A stretch of 64,000 nucleotides of DNA from Paenibacillus thiaminolyticus (GTDB taxonomy: Bacteria; Bacillota; Bacilli; Paenibacillales; Paenibacillaceae), in contig NZ_CP041405.1 of NCBI RefSeq assembly GCF_007066085.1, positions 1,550,001-1,614,000 on the forward strand, read 5' to 3'. Numbering within the stretch: position 1 is the first letter of the stretch; each line of letters opens with the position of its first letter. The translations under genes and the position numbers were made by a program. The notes under the pieces were generated by a model, which was not told the DNA's origin, ran no database searches, and saw nothing but the letters and a program-made list of their open reading frames with translations. Of the stretch, positions 7,344-16,364 are shown one piece after another.

Positions 7344-8603
7344 ATAGTAGAGCGCGCCGCGGGATATCCGCAGCATTCGGGCCGCCTTGGCCTTGTTCCC
7401 GTTCGTTCGCTCAAGCGTCTCGGCGATGCGGGCGCGCTCCCATTCCCCGGAATGGACGCTGAGGGGAAGATCCGGCTCGGTTAATTCATTCAAGGTGGTC
7501 AAGCGGGCATATTCCGGCAGCTGGGCGGACGTCACCGCGCCGGATCCGGCCGCGGCCGGCGCGGCGTATTCCATCGCGTTCCTCAGCTGCGACAGATTGC
7601 CCGGCCAATCGCAGGCAAATACCGCCGCCAGCGCGTCAGGCGCGAGCTCCGGAGCGGTGATGCCTGCTTTGGCGGCCGCCTGGTGCAGGAAGACCCGGCA
7701 CAGCTCCGGCAGGTCCTGCTTCCGCTCGCGCAGCGGCGGAACCGTATAGAGCTGGAAGGCGTACCGCAAGGAAGGCAGCAGGCGGTCCGGCTCCTCTGCG
7801 GCGGCTTCGGGGCCGACAGAGCCGCAGATTCGGCACTGCAGCGGGACGGATGCCGTGCCGCCCAGCCGCTCGAAGCGGGACAGGCGCAGCATGGCCGCCA
7901 GCTTCTCCTGCATCGACGGAGGAAGCGCGTCGATATCTCTCAGATAGAGCGTGCCGTCGGCAGCCAGATCCAGCTTCCCTGGCCGCTCTTCTCCTCCCTG
8001 ATAGCCGAATAATTCGGCTTCCAGCATCCCTTCCGGAACGGTGCTGCAGCTGACCATCACGAACCGCCCGGAACGGCCGGCGCTCCGATGAAGCCATTCG
8101 GCCATCGAAGTGCGGCCGACTCCCCCCTCGCCTGCGAGCAGTAGCGGCTGTCCGATGGAAAATGCGGTCTGCAGCCGCTGAAGCAAGGCGGAAGGGAAGA
8201 CGGCCGGCAGCAGCGGCTGGCCTGCCGGATGATGATACATCTCCGCGCTCAATTTCACATAGGACGATACATCCCGCTCGATAGACAAGGCGCCGATCGG
8301 CTTCCCCGCCTGATCCGTGATCGGGGCCGCGCTGATCATGACATGCATCCCCGGCCGCGGCTCATGATAGACCTGGTGGACCGCGCTGCCGCTGTCCATC
8401 ACCTGAAAGAGCATAATCGATTCTCTCTGAAAAAAATCTCCTATTTTACGACCGATTATATCGGCGCCGTTGATTCCGTAGGTCTCTTCCGCCACCCGAT
8501 TCCAGTACAGTACCGTTCCCTCGTTGTCAATGACGGTAACGGCGTCATTCATCGCGCCGAGCAGGACGCTCAGCACGGCTTCCATTACTCCTGACTGACT
8601 CAT
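7317..8603 (-). CDS. PAS-AAA-Fis regulator with degenerate sigma-54 interaction domain
   Basis: 428 residues. A PAS domain (about 10-115, AVTVIDNEGTVLYWN) is followed by an AAA+ domain related to bacterial enhancer-binding proteins (ELFGYQGG at 197-204, PPLRERKQDLPE at 289-300, CDWPGNLSQLRN at 331-342) and a C-terminal Fis-type helix-turn-helix (390-428, NKAKAARMLRISRGALYYKM). Key ATPase residues are altered: Walker A reads GEGGVGRTS with R164 in place of lysine, the GAFTGA loop is absent (GGEERPGKLDL instead) and the Walker B LDE is LRD (221-223). Family knowledge: GAFTGA contacts sigma-54, so this protein probably acts on sigma-A promoters, as TyrR does. Divergent from the proline genes, it is the obvious candidate regulator for them. 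Confidence 0.8.
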   Translation of the reverse strand: MSQSGVMEAVLSVLLGAMNDAVTVIDNEGTVLYWNRVAEETYGINGADIIGRKIGDFFQRESIMLFQVMDSGSAVHQVYHEPRPGMHVMISAAPITDQAGKPIGALSIERDVSSYVKLSAEMYHHPAGQPLLPAVFPSALLQRLQTAFSIGQPLLLAGEGGVGRTSMAEWLHRSAGRSGRFVMVSCSTVPEGMLEAELFGYQGGEERPGKLDLAADGTLYLRDIDALPPSMQEKLAAMLRLSRFERLGGTASVPLQCRICGSVGPEAAAEEPDRLLPSLRYAFQLYTVPPLRERKQDLPELCRVFLHQAAAKAGITAPELAPDALAAVFACDWPGNLSQLRNAMEYAAPAAAGSGAVTSAQLPEYARLTTLNELTEPDLPLSVHSGEWERARIAETLERTNGNKAKAARMLRISRGALYYKMKQYGLD

Positions 8604-8725
8604 CGTTCATCTCCATGCAATCAATTTTATTAGATTATGGCAAAACCTCAATCAGATTGCAATGAAAAAGCATTCATTCCCAAGCTTCCGTTCGGCCTAA
8701 TTTCCAATCCATTCAAAAGAATGTG

Positions 8726-8761
8726 TTTACATTTCCAATCTTTTGTGATTATATTTAATCA
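8726..8761 (+). promoter_or_regulatory. sigma-A-like promoter of the proline operon with an overlapping dyad
   Basis: TTTACA at 8726-8731, an 18-bp spacer and TATATT at 8750-8755 face the proline dehydrogenase gene. The dyad TGATT-N6-AATCA (8746-8761) overlaps the -10 box and is a candidate operator. I found no GG-N10-GC sigma-54 element between 8604 and 8823, which agrees with the missing GAFTGA loop in the adjacent regulator. Confidence 0.5.
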
Positions 8762-8823
8762 TAAATAGAATATGTGTCTGTTTTTTGAACACTTTTTTCG
8801 TCAGAAGAAGGGAAGAGTCGCGG

Positions 8824-9744
8824 ATGGAAAGCTTAATGAGAAATGGTCTATTATTTCTGTCGAAGAATCGCATGGCCAACCGCGCCGCGAAGAAGTACGG
8901 ACTGCGCTTCGGCGCCCGCCGCTTCGTCGCCGGAGAGCAGATTGCAGATGCCGTCGCAGCCGTCCGGGAACTGAATGAAGCCGGCATCGTGGCGACCTTG
9001 GATCATCTGGGCGAATTCATTCTTACCGAGGAAGAGGCCCAGGAATCAACCCAGTTCTGCATACGCACGCTGCAGGAGATAGAGAAGAGCGGCGTCCGCT
9101 CGAATCTCTCACTAAAGATGACCCAGCTCGGACTGGATCTGTCCCGCGAGCTGTGCATGCGCAACATGAGGGCCATCCTGGACACTGCCGCCGCCTGCGG
9201 CAATTTCGTCCGCATCGACATGGAGGATTATGCGCACAACGAAGCCTCCCTCGATATTTACAGCGAGCTGCGTGAGGAATACGGCGATACGGTCGGCCTC
9301 GTCATTCAAGCCTATCTGTACAAGAGCGCTGACGATATTGACAACCTGCACCGGTTCCGGCCAAATCTGCGGCTCGTGAAGGGCGCCTACAAGGAATCGC
9401 CCGACGTCGCTTACCCGAGTAAGGAAGACGTGGACCGCAACTTCATTCACATCATCGAACAACACCTCAGAAATGGCGACTATGCCGCCATTGCCACCCA
9501 TGACGATAAAATCATCAAGCATGTCAAGCAATTCGTAACCGAGCACAATATCCCGCGCAGCCAGTTCGAATTCCAGATGCTCTACGGCATTCGCACCCAG
9601 GCGCAGCGCGATCTGGCCAGAGAAGGCTATACGATGCGAATCTATGTCCCGTTCGGCAATGATTGGTACGGTTACTTCATGCGCCGCCTGGCAGAACGGC
9701 CGGCGAACGTCGGATTTGTGCTGAAATCTCTTTTCAAGTCGTAG
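8824..9744 (+). CDS. putB: proline dehydrogenase
   Basis: 306 residues from the ATG at 8824 (GAAGGGAAGAG upstream). A monofunctional FAD-dependent proline dehydrogenase (PutB/FadM type) that oxidises proline to 1-pyrroline-5-carboxylate. The beta-barrel signature is present: ATLDHLGEF (strand 1), [54 protein letters not shown] and the C-terminal [22 protein letters not shown], which includes the substrate-binding YxxRRxxER-type motif. Length is typical of the Gram-positive enzyme. The P5C dehydrogenase gene follows after 41 bp, completing conversion of proline to glutamate; no transporter gene is included here. Confidence 0.95.
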   Translation: MESLMRNGLLFLSKNRMANRAAKKYGLRFGARRFVAGEQIADAVAAVRELNEAGIVATLDHLGEFILTEEEAQESTQFCIRTLQEIEKSGVRSNLSLKMTQLGLDLSRELCMRNMRAILDTAAACGNFVRIDMEDYAHNEASLDIYSELREEYGDTVGLVIQAYLYKSADDIDNLHRFRPNLRLVKGAYKESPDVAYPSKEDVDRNFIHIIEQHLRNGDYAAIATHDDKIIKHVKQFVTEHNIPRSQFEFQMLYGIRTQAQRDLAREGYTMRIYVPFGNDWYGYFMRRLAERPANVGFVLKSLFKS

Positions 9745-9785
9745 GAGTTATATCATTTCATATTCATATATTAGGAGGCGTTATT

Positions 9786-11333
9786 ATGACGATGGTGGAT
9801 TACCGCAATGAGCCGTTTACCGATTTCAAGCAGGAGCATAACCGCCAAGCGATGCTCACCGCGCTGGAGCGCGTCCGCGCCCAATTGGGGCGCACCTGCC
9901 CGCTCAAGATCAACGGTCAGGAGATCGCAACCGACAGACGCTCCGCTTCCATAAATCCCGGGCAACTGAAGCAGGTCATCGGTTATGTCGCCCAGGCCGA
10001 TGCCAATCTGGCCCATCAAGCGATTGCCGCTGCGGATGCCGCCTTCCGGGATTGGCAGCATGTCGATCCCGAAGTCCGGGCGGGGTACCTGTTCAAGGCG
10101 GCGGCCATTATCCGCCGGCGCAAATTCGAATTCTCCGCCTGGCTCGTCTATGAAGTCGGGAAGAACTGGGCCGAAGCGGATGCCGATGTCGCCGAAGCAA
10201 TTGACTTCCTTGAATTCTATGGCCGGGAAATGATCCGGCTCGCGGGACCGCAGCCGTTGACTCCACTGCCTGGCGAAGACAACCGGCTGACGTATATTCC
10301 GCTCGGCGTCGGCGTCGTCATCCCGCCATGGAACTTCCCGTTCGCCATCATGGCCGGCATGACCTGCGCCGCCCTCGTCGCCGGGAACACGGTCGTGCTC
10401 AAGCCGGCATCGACTTCGCCGATCATCGCCGCGCGATTCGTCGAGCTGATGGAAGAAGCCGGACTGCCGGCCGGTGTCCTCAACTTCGTACCCGGCTCGG
10501 GCAGCGAGATCGGCGACCTGCTCGTCGATCATCCGCGCACCCGCTTCGTCTCGTTCACGGGCTCCCGTGATGTCGGCCTGCGGATTAACGAGCGGATCGC
10601 GCGTCCGGCGGCAGGACAGATCTGGATGAAGCGTCTCATCGCCGAGATGGGCGGCAAGGACGGCATCGTCGTGGACAACAGCGCCGATCCGGCCGAGGCG
10701 GCAGATGCGATTGTCGCGTCCGCCTTCGGGTTCCAGGGGCAGAAATGCTCCGCAGGCTCCCGCGCCATCATTCATCAGGATATCTATGAAGAAGTGCTCG
10801 GCCATATCATCGAGAAGACGAAGCAGTTGACTGTCGGCCTGCCGGAAGAGAACTATCCCATCGGACCGGTAATCGATGAGAACGCCTACAACAAAATTCG
10901 GGAGTATATGGCGATCGGCTTGTCGGAAGGACGCCTCGTGGCCGGAGGAGAAATCGCCGAGGGCGACGGCTATTACTTGCAGCCGACCGTATTCGCGGAT
11001 GTAATGCCGGAAGCCCGCATCATGCTCGAGGAAATATTCGGCCCGGTGCTTGCCGTGTGCAAGGCGGATGATTTCAAGCAGGCGATCGATATTTTCAACA
11101 ATACCGAATACGGGCTGACCGGCTCGGTATTCAGCCGGAACCGCGAGCATCTGGAGTATGCTCGCCGCCATATGCACTGCGGCAATCTGTACTTCAACCG
11201 CAAATGCACCGGCGCGCTCGTCGGGGTGCACCCGTTCGGAGGCTTCAATATGTCGGGCACCGACTCCAAGGCGGGCGGACGAGATTATTTACTCTTGTTC
11301 ACGCAAGCGAAGCTCGTATCGGAGAAATGGTAA
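9786..11333 (+). CDS. pruA: 1-pyrroline-5-carboxylate dehydrogenase
   Basis: 515 residues from the ATG at 9786, with AGGAGG just upstream. NAD-dependent oxidation of glutamate semialdehyde/P5C to glutamate, second step of proline breakdown. Aldehyde dehydrogenase superfamily motifs are clear: [15 protein letters not shown] for the cofactor strand, the glycine motif [11 protein letters not shown], catalytic glutamate in [12 protein letters not shown], and the catalytic cysteine in [15 protein letters not shown]. The N-terminus (NEPFTDF) and the ending ([15 protein letters not shown]) are those of the RocA/PutC group. It shares the proline dehydrogenase transcript and is followed by an intrinsic terminator. 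Confidence 0.95.
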   Translation: MTMVDYRNEPFTDFKQEHNRQAMLTALERVRAQLGRTCPLKINGQEIATDRRSASINPGQLKQVIGYVAQADANLAHQAIAAADAAFRDWQHVDPEVRAGYLFKAAAIIRRRKFEFSAWLVYEVGKNWAEADADVAEAIDFLEFYGREMIRLAGPQPLTPLPGEDNRLTYIPLGVGVVIPPWNFPFAIMAGMTCAALVAGNTVVLKPASTSPIIAARFVELMEEAGLPAGVLNFVPGSGSEIGDLLVDHPRTRFVSFTGSRDVGLRINERIARPAAGQIWMKRLIAEMGGKDGIVVDNSADPAEAADAIVASAFGFQGQKCSAGSRAIIHQDIYEEVLGHIIEKTKQLTVGLPEENYPIGPVIDENAYNKIREYMAIGLSEGRLVAGGEIAEGDGYYLQPTVFADVMPEARIMLEEIFGPVLAVCKADDFKQAIDIFNNTEYGLTGSVFSRNREHLEYARRHMHCGNLYFNRKCTGALVGVHPFGGFNMSGTDSKAGGRDYLLLFTQAKLVSEKW

Positions 11334-11340
11334 AATGAAC

Positions 11341-11372
11341 AACGGCTTTTCCGCCTCTGCGGAAAAGCCGTT
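11341..11372 (+). terminator. hairpin after the proline operon
   Basis: Perfect 14-bp stem AACGGCTTTTCCGC / GCGGAAAAGCCGTT with a CTCT loop, 8 bp after the P5C dehydrogenase stop. The downstream T-tract is weak (TTGCTTTG). Confidence 0.7.
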
Positions 11373-11449
11373 GCTTTGCGTTGGCATAGGCAGTTGGTAT
11401 ATAGCCAATTGGAAAATAATTCAATGGAAGTGGAGCATCCGTACGGCCA

Positions 11450-12397
11450 TTATCCGTCAGTTCCCTTGCTGATCCGGGTTCCCGCCTTGCCTTCCAAGGC
11501 GAGATCGGCATTGCGAAGCGACGCGATAATGGCCGTTCCCCCGCTTTCGGCAAAATCGAGGGCGGCATTCATTTTGGGTTCCATGCTGCCTTTGCCGAAT
11601 TGTCCCGCGGACAAATAGCGGCTCGCGTCCTCGATAGAAACCGCGCCAAGGGCTTGCTGCTCCGGTTCGCCGAAGTTAATGTACACCTGTTCCACATCGG
11701 TTAGCATAATGAACGTATCCGCGCCGATCTCCTTGGCGAGCAGGCTGCCGGTACGATCCTTATCAATTACCGCATCCACGCCTTTCAGCGTCCCGTCCGC
11801 TGCCCGTACAACCGGTATGCCTCCCCCGCCCGCCGCGATAACGATGTGGTTCGCATCAAGCAATTGCCGCATAACCTGACTTCCGATAATGCTGCGCGGA
11901 GAAGGAGAGGGAACGACACGGCGCCAGCCGCGGTTGGAATCCTCCTTCACGCTCCATCCCTTCTCTGCAGCGAGCCGTTCGGCTTCTTCCTTATTGTAGA
12001 ACGAACCGATAGGCTTACTAGGCCGCCCGAAGGCATCGTCGTTCGGGGACACCTCCACGGATGTCACAAGACAAATGACCTGCCGCTCGATCCCCTGCCT
12101 CGTTAATTCGTTCAGTAACGATTGTTGGATCATATAGCCGATAAAGCCCTGGCTCTCGGCGCTGCATACATGCAGCGGCAGCATAGGGACTGAATCCTTG
12201 GCCATTTCGTTCTGCAGCAAAATATGCCCTACTTGCGGACCGTTGCCGTGAGTAAGTATAACGCGATAACCTTTGTTGACGATATTCGAAATGATAGTGC
12301 AGCACATCCGGATATTTTGCAGTTGGGTCTCGTAAGTCGCGGTTTGATTAGCCTGCAAAATCGCATTGCCGCCGAGCGCAATCAGCACGGTCTTCAT
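11450..12397 (-). CDS. arcC: carbamate kinase
   Basis: 315 residues from the ATG at 12397. Amino acid kinase fold: ALGGNAIL at the N-terminus, ILTHGNGPQVG (about residues 47-57), the insert VPSPSPRSIIG, AAGGGGIPVV near residue 180 and the nucleotide-binding DKDRTGSLLAKEIGADTFIMLTDV. Carbamate kinase makes ATP from carbamoyl phosphate and ADP with release of ammonia and CO2. The start codon overlaps the stop of the upstream DUF2877 gene (TGATG), a sign of translational coupling. No arginine deiminase or ornithine carbamoyltransferase gene is nearby, so the carbamoyl phosphate is expected to come from the FdrA/DUF1116/DUF2877 proteins of the same operon. Confidence 0.93.
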   Translation of the reverse strand: MKTVLIALGGNAILQANQTATYETQLQNIRMCCTIISNIVNKGYRVILTHGNGPQVGHILLQNEMAKDSVPMLPLHVCSAESQGFIGYMIQQSLLNELTRQGIERQVICLVTSVEVSPNDDAFGRPSKPIGSFYNKEEAERLAAEKGWSVKEDSNRGWRRVVPSPSPRSIIGSQVMRQLLDANHIVIAAGGGGIPVVRAADGTLKGVDAVIDKDRTGSLLAKEIGADTFIMLTDVEQVYINFGEPEQQALGAVSIEDASRYLSAGQFGKGSMEPKMNAALDFAESGGTAIIASLRNADLALEGKAGTRISKGTDG

Positions 12398-13296
12398 CAA
12401 GGCGATACCTCCTTTTCTAGTTCGACAATCATGCAGTATATGCCCAGAGCGGTATCGATCCCCGACGTGCGGCCCGTGCCGGTTAGCGACCACACGGCTC
12501 TGGCCACATCGGTTGGCATCTGGCAGCAGAGTGCATTCAGCACCTCCAGAATGCGGCTTCCGAATTGTCCGCTCACAGCGTAATGAAGATACTCCAGGCT
12601 AACATCGGTCGTCAGATCTTGATGCTGCGCCAAGCGCTCATCCAGCTTGGACAGAACGAGCGCAGATACTTGGCCGGTATACACCCCGGCGCCTGCAGCC
12701 CCAATCAGAAAGTCGTCGCCTGCCGGCGTCAGCCCCGAACCGTAACCGATTAGGGACCGGACGGCCTGCCACTGGAGAGACGGATCGCAGCAGCCAAGGG
12801 ATGTCCGGCAGGCAATCAATGCCCGCCCCAATTCAGTCTGATCGGTTTCTTTGCGCAAAATGTCCATGACCTGAGCGGCGCTCATGCCAAATCCCGTGAT
12901 CCCGGAATACATGCGAAGCAAGGCAGTGAACCGCCGGAAATTGGCGGACAGTATTCCGGAGTTGGCCGGAGAGCCCCTCAGCATGCTGCAGAACACCGAG
13001 GCGTTGTCCAGACGCACTGCGGCATTCCGTTCGCCTAGCCATAATGCGCCTGGGCGGAACTCCACAACCATCCTGTCGCCGGGACGAATCCGGCAAGCGA
13101 TTCGCTCGAAGGATTCGCGGTCAACATGAACGGCAAAGGGCAAATAACCATTCTGAGCGGTACCTATAAATAAAAGCCGCCGTCCTATTCGAATGTTCAT
13201 TCCGTTCCGAAAGCTGCTATGTACCGTTCCGCAGCCGCTCTCCCGGACAAGCCCAGGGATATTCGAACTATATGCCTCCCCTTGGACGACGAGCAT
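12397..13296 (-). CDS. DUF2877 protein (AllH/E. coli YlbF-like)
   Basis: 299 residues. It has the DUF2877 pattern: an N-terminal GTVHSSFRNGMNI, a glycine-rich LIGYGSGLTPAGDDFLIGAAGAGV near residue 190-215 and a C-terminal stretch VARAVWSLTGTGRTSGIDTALG. The family is almost always encoded with FdrA and DUF1116 proteins and, in E. coli, lies in the allantoin region; those three have been linked to the oxamate carbamoyltransferase step. It starts 3 bp after the DUF1116 stop, with no strong ribosome binding site, so it is probably translated by coupling. The glycine-rich segment may bind phosphate, which is an inference. Confidence 0.8.
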   Translation of the reverse strand: MLVVQGEAYSSNIPGLVRESGCGTVHSSFRNGMNIRIGRRLLFIGTAQNGYLPFAVHVDRESFERIACRIRPGDRMVVEFRPGALWLGERNAAVRLDNASVFCSMLRGSPANSGILSANFRRFTALLRMYSGITGFGMSAAQVMDILRKETDQTELGRALIACRTSLGCCDPSLQWQAVRSLIGYGSGLTPAGDDFLIGAAGAGVYTGQVSALVLSKLDERLAQHQDLTTDVSLEYLHYAVSGQFGSRILEVLNALCCQMPTDVARAVWSLTGTGRTSGIDTALGIYCMIVELEKEVSP

Positions 13297-13299
13297 AGG

Positions 13300-14559
13300 T
13301 CAGTCTGTAATGTCCATAGCTTCGGCCAGAGCGATCAGCGCCTTCTCGAAGCAGGCGAGCGGCGCGTTGACCGTGCCAGCCCCAACCTGACCGATCCCTG
13401 CTTCCTTATGGGCGATGCCCGTATTTATGACCGGCGTGATCCCCGTCTCAATCACTTTGCGGATGTCGATGCCCAGGCAGATCCCTTGGAAATTCCATGT
13501 TGGGACAGTGAGATTACTGTTCCGGTCGAAGCAGATTTCCGCCATTTCGTTGCTGATTGCCAATGCATCATCGAATCCGCCCGCGCCGACGAAGCGGGTG
13601 ACCCCCGGTGCGGCAATCATAGCCATGGCGCCGACCCCGAACGTCTCCGTGATGGCGCTATCCCCGATATCCGGGTTGGCATCCTCTTGCGAATAGCCGG
13701 TAAAGAACAATCCTTGCGGCGTATTGACCGGGGCGGTAAACCATTGATCGCCCAGTCCGCTCACCCGAATGCCGAAATCTTTGCCGTTGCGGGTCATGGC
13801 GGTGACAATCGTGCCGGCTTGAATGGTGCGCGCGCCATCCATAACGGCCTTGCAGGACGCCATCATCACATTGAGAAAGAATTGGTCGGTATCCGCCAAA
13901 AATTTGATAATGGTTCTTTTATCCGTCTCGGGCACATCGGTCGCCAATAAGAGCGGCGCCAGTTCTTTGAGCAGCAGAAGCGAAGCAGCAATGTTGCGCT
14001 GATGAAATTCGTCGCCCATCGTAATCGCCTTGGCGACGAGCACATTCAGATTGATGCCTCCGTCTGAAGCTTTCAAAGCTTGTGACATGCCGGGACCGAG
14101 GACATCGCGAATCCAGCGGAGACGGCTGATCACCTCTTCACTATAGGCGCCGAAGCGCAGCACCTTGCCGATCCCTTCGTTCAGGTTGCAGTAGGCGCGG
14201 TTGCCTTCCGTGCGATTCTCTACCACGAGGACAGGCATATTGGCCGATGTAATTCCGCCCATCGGGCCGACAGCGTTGACGTGGTGACAAGGGACGAATC
14301 GGATTTCCCCGCCTTCCAGCATTTTCTTGGCTTCATCTTCTGTCGCTGCCCAACCTTCGAATAGCAGCGCCCCGATGCAGGAACCCTTCATCGGTCCGGT
14401 CATATCCGGCCAATCAATGGGCGGACCGGCATGTAGCAGCGTACGGCCGTTCAATTCCTCGATAACGTCTTTGGCGGGAACAACGTCGATCAGGAACGGC
14501 TGTGCGCTGGCTATTTTCTCGACTACCGCCCGGTTGGCTTCGTCAATCGTATTGTACAT
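13300..14559 (-). CDS. DUF1116 protein (AllG/E. coli YlbE-like)
   Basis: 419 residues. Characteristic DUF1116 segments are HAGPPIDWPDMTGPMKGS, GEIRFVPCHHVNAVGPMGGITSANMP and, later, FTAPVNTPQGLFFTGYSQEDANPDIGDSA. Length agrees with the family. ATG at 14559 follows AAGGAGAACG. It lies 22 bp downstream of fdrA and 3 bp upstream of the DUF2877 gene in a tightly packed minus-strand operon. Established context: the FdrA-DUF1116-DUF2877 set is associated with ureide (allantoin/oxalurate) degradation in enterobacteria. Its precise catalytic role is not evident from sequence alone. Confidence 0.85.
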   Translation of the reverse strand: MYNTIDEANRAVVEKIASAQPFLIDVVPAKDVIEELNGRTLLHAGPPIDWPDMTGPMKGSCIGALLFEGWAATEDEAKKMLEGGEIRFVPCHHVNAVGPMGGITSANMPVLVVENRTEGNRAYCNLNEGIGKVLRFGAYSEEVISRLRWIRDVLGPGMSQALKASDGGINLNVLVAKAITMGDEFHQRNIAASLLLLKELAPLLLATDVPETDKRTIIKFLADTDQFFLNVMMASCKAVMDGARTIQAGTIVTAMTRNGKDFGIRVSGLGDQWFTAPVNTPQGLFFTGYSQEDANPDIGDSAITETFGVGAMAMIAAPGVTRFVGAGGFDDALAISNEMAEICFDRNSNLTVPTWNFQGICLGIDIRKVIETGITPVINTGIAHKEAGIGQVGAGTVNAPLACFEKALIALAEAMDITD

Positions 14560-14581
14560 AGTACGTTCTCCTTACTTATCG

Positions 14582-16330
14582 TTATTTTAATTTAGACAAA
14601 ATATTGGCTAGCTTTTTATTGCCTCCCGCAACCGGACGCCAGTCGAATTGAACAACTTTCCCTTCATACCGATGGATCGTGTCCGCAAAGCTTGCCAGAC
14701 CGAGATTGATCACGCGCGGCTTGCCGGATAACAGCTTGGCCGTCGCTTCCGGCACCTCAGGCGCGTTGGCCGAACCATGCGGAGTGACCGCAGGCGCACC
14801 GGAATAGGCGGGGGGCACCGATTTGCCGACGAGATGCAGCGCCTTCTTGACAGCCTGTACGTTGCTATCCCCGACCATTATGCCGGCCTCTTCAAGCTTT
14901 CGTCTCTGCTCCCCATAATTTTGCGGATCTTGATCCGTCCCGCAGACGGAGCACACGAAGTATACGGTTCTGCCTTCCCCGGAGGCGTGAGTGAGTGCGT
15001 TCCGAATGGAAGGAATCAGTTCCCCGGCCATATCTTCATGGGAACCGTAACCTAATACGACGTCGAACAAAATAACCGCCGTTTCAGGATCTTTTGCCAT
15101 CTTGTCGATCAATTCCTTGCGAGTAGACGGATCGATCATGGGATGCGGACGGCCTTTCGTGTAGATATCGTCACCCAAGTCAATAATCTCATGTCCTTGA
15201 TCTTTGAAAATATAGCCGTCCTCATGCTTCAGTGAAGCCGGTATGCCGAACGCCTCCCGTACGAGCATGGCGGCTTCTGTCGCCAGCGTGCCTCCAGAAT
15301 ACAAGCCTTTAATATAGGACTGTCCGGACTGTAATGCATGGCCCCCTTCCGCGCCGGTCCCTTGTGTGCCGGGGGATGCGGTCGTGCTCCCATAGGCGAG
15401 CTGAACGGCCATTACCGCCGTGTCCTCCAAAGTGTAAGCATAATGAACGTTGCCTTCCGGCTCCAACGGCTTCTCTCCCGTGAAGATGGCAACGGACGGC
15501 TTGGACAGAGAATGCAGGAACGCCGTCACTTTTTTCTTGACCTCAGGGGCAGGAGGCTTCGAAATCACGACGATCAACTCGGTAGCCGCATCAGCCTCCA
15601 ACGCAGCAATGCCGTCCAACATCGTCAAGGCGCCGATCGACTCGCTCAGGTCGCGGCCGCCCGTGCCGATGGCATGGCTAACCCCGCCGCCCAAGCGGTC
15701 GATAATGGTGGATACCTCCTGAATGCCCGTTCCGGATGCGCCGACGATACCGATGTTCCCCTTGCTGATTACATTCGCGAAGGCGATCGGAACTCCGGCC
15801 AATATCCCTGTCCCGCAGTCGGGTCCCATTACGAGCAACCCTTTCTCTTTCGCTTTCCGTTTCAGTGCCAGCTCATCCGCCTCGGACACGTTGTCGCTAA
15901 AAATAAAAACGTGTAGCCCTTTGTCCAACGCTTTATGCGCCTCGTCCGCGACATATTCGCCCGGAATAGACAAAAGCGCGAGATTGGCATCAGACAGCAA
16001 TTGCATGGCCCGGTCCCACGTGCGGACTTTGTCATAATTGTTTTTAGCGCCTGCCAGCGCTTGATTTTTCAGAAAAGAATCGATTTCCTTCAACACTTCC
16101 GTCACTTTCTCCGTCTGCTCTGTATCGATTACGATACAGATATCATTGGGCTTGGCCCGCTCCAGCTCCGGTGTATACAAGCCGGTATTCCGGAATATAT
16201 CCAGGTTGGCGGGGGTGCCCATCATGACCGAGATCCGGTTGATGCCTTCCATGGCAGATAGCTTGTTCGTAAGGAGCATTAAGCTGACGGAATCCTGATA
16301 CACGTTTTCTTTAATAATGGTTTTAAGCAC
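14582..16330 (-). CDS. fdrA: FdrA-like protein, acyl-CoA-synthetase (succinyl-CoA synthetase alpha) fold
   Basis: 582 residues. The N-terminal third contains a CoA-binding-like Rossmann region ending in VMGPDCGTGILAGVPIAFANV; then IGIVGASGTGIQEVSTIIDRLGGG (about 194-217) resembles the ligase segment of succinyl-CoA synthetase alpha. The C-terminal part has ILFDVVLGYGSHEDMAGEL (420-439) with H431 in a position that could serve as the active histidine. Family knowledge: FdrA was first named as a suppressor of ftsH mutants in E. coli and is now tied to the oxamate/oxalurate transcarbamoylation complex with the two following gene products. It is preceded by the MFS transporter gene 34 bp upstream. 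Confidence 0.85.
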   Translation of the reverse strand: MLKTIIKENVYQDSVSLMLLTNKLSAMEGINRISVMMGTPANLDIFRNTGLYTPELERAKPNDICIVIDTEQTEKVTEVLKEIDSFLKNQALAGAKNNYDKVRTWDRAMQLLSDANLALLSIPGEYVADEAHKALDKGLHVFIFSDNVSEADELALKRKAKEKGLLVMGPDCGTGILAGVPIAFANVISKGNIGIVGASGTGIQEVSTIIDRLGGGVSHAIGTGGRDLSESIGALTMLDGIAALEADAATELIVVISKPPAPEVKKKVTAFLHSLSKPSVAIFTGEKPLEPEGNVHYAYTLEDTAVMAVQLAYGSTTASPGTQGTGAEGGHALQSGQSYIKGLYSGGTLATEAAMLVREAFGIPASLKHEDGYIFKDQGHEIIDLGDDIYTKGRPHPMIDPSTRKELIDKMAKDPETAVILFDVVLGYGSHEDMAGELIPSIRNALTHASGEGRTVYFVCSVCGTDQDPQNYGEQRRKLEEAGIMVGDSNVQAVKKALHLVGKSVPPAYSGAPAVTPHGSANAPEVPEATAKLLSGKPRVINLGLASFADTIHRYEGKVVQFDWRPVAGGNKKLANILSKLK

Positions 16331-16364
16331 GACAATCTCCCTTTCCTGATCTTGACCCGGATCG

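Noticed and set aside
8604..8823. sigma-54 promoter for the proline operon
   Set aside because: The TGGCA at 8638 has no GC element at the required distance; the regulator lacks GAFTGA and a sigma-A-like promoter is present.
9771..11231. 486-codon frame on the minus strand opposite the P5C dehydrogenase gene
   Set aside because: It is the complement of an excellent aldehyde dehydrogenase gene, lacks a ribosome binding site and reads as a low-quality Arg/His-rich protein.
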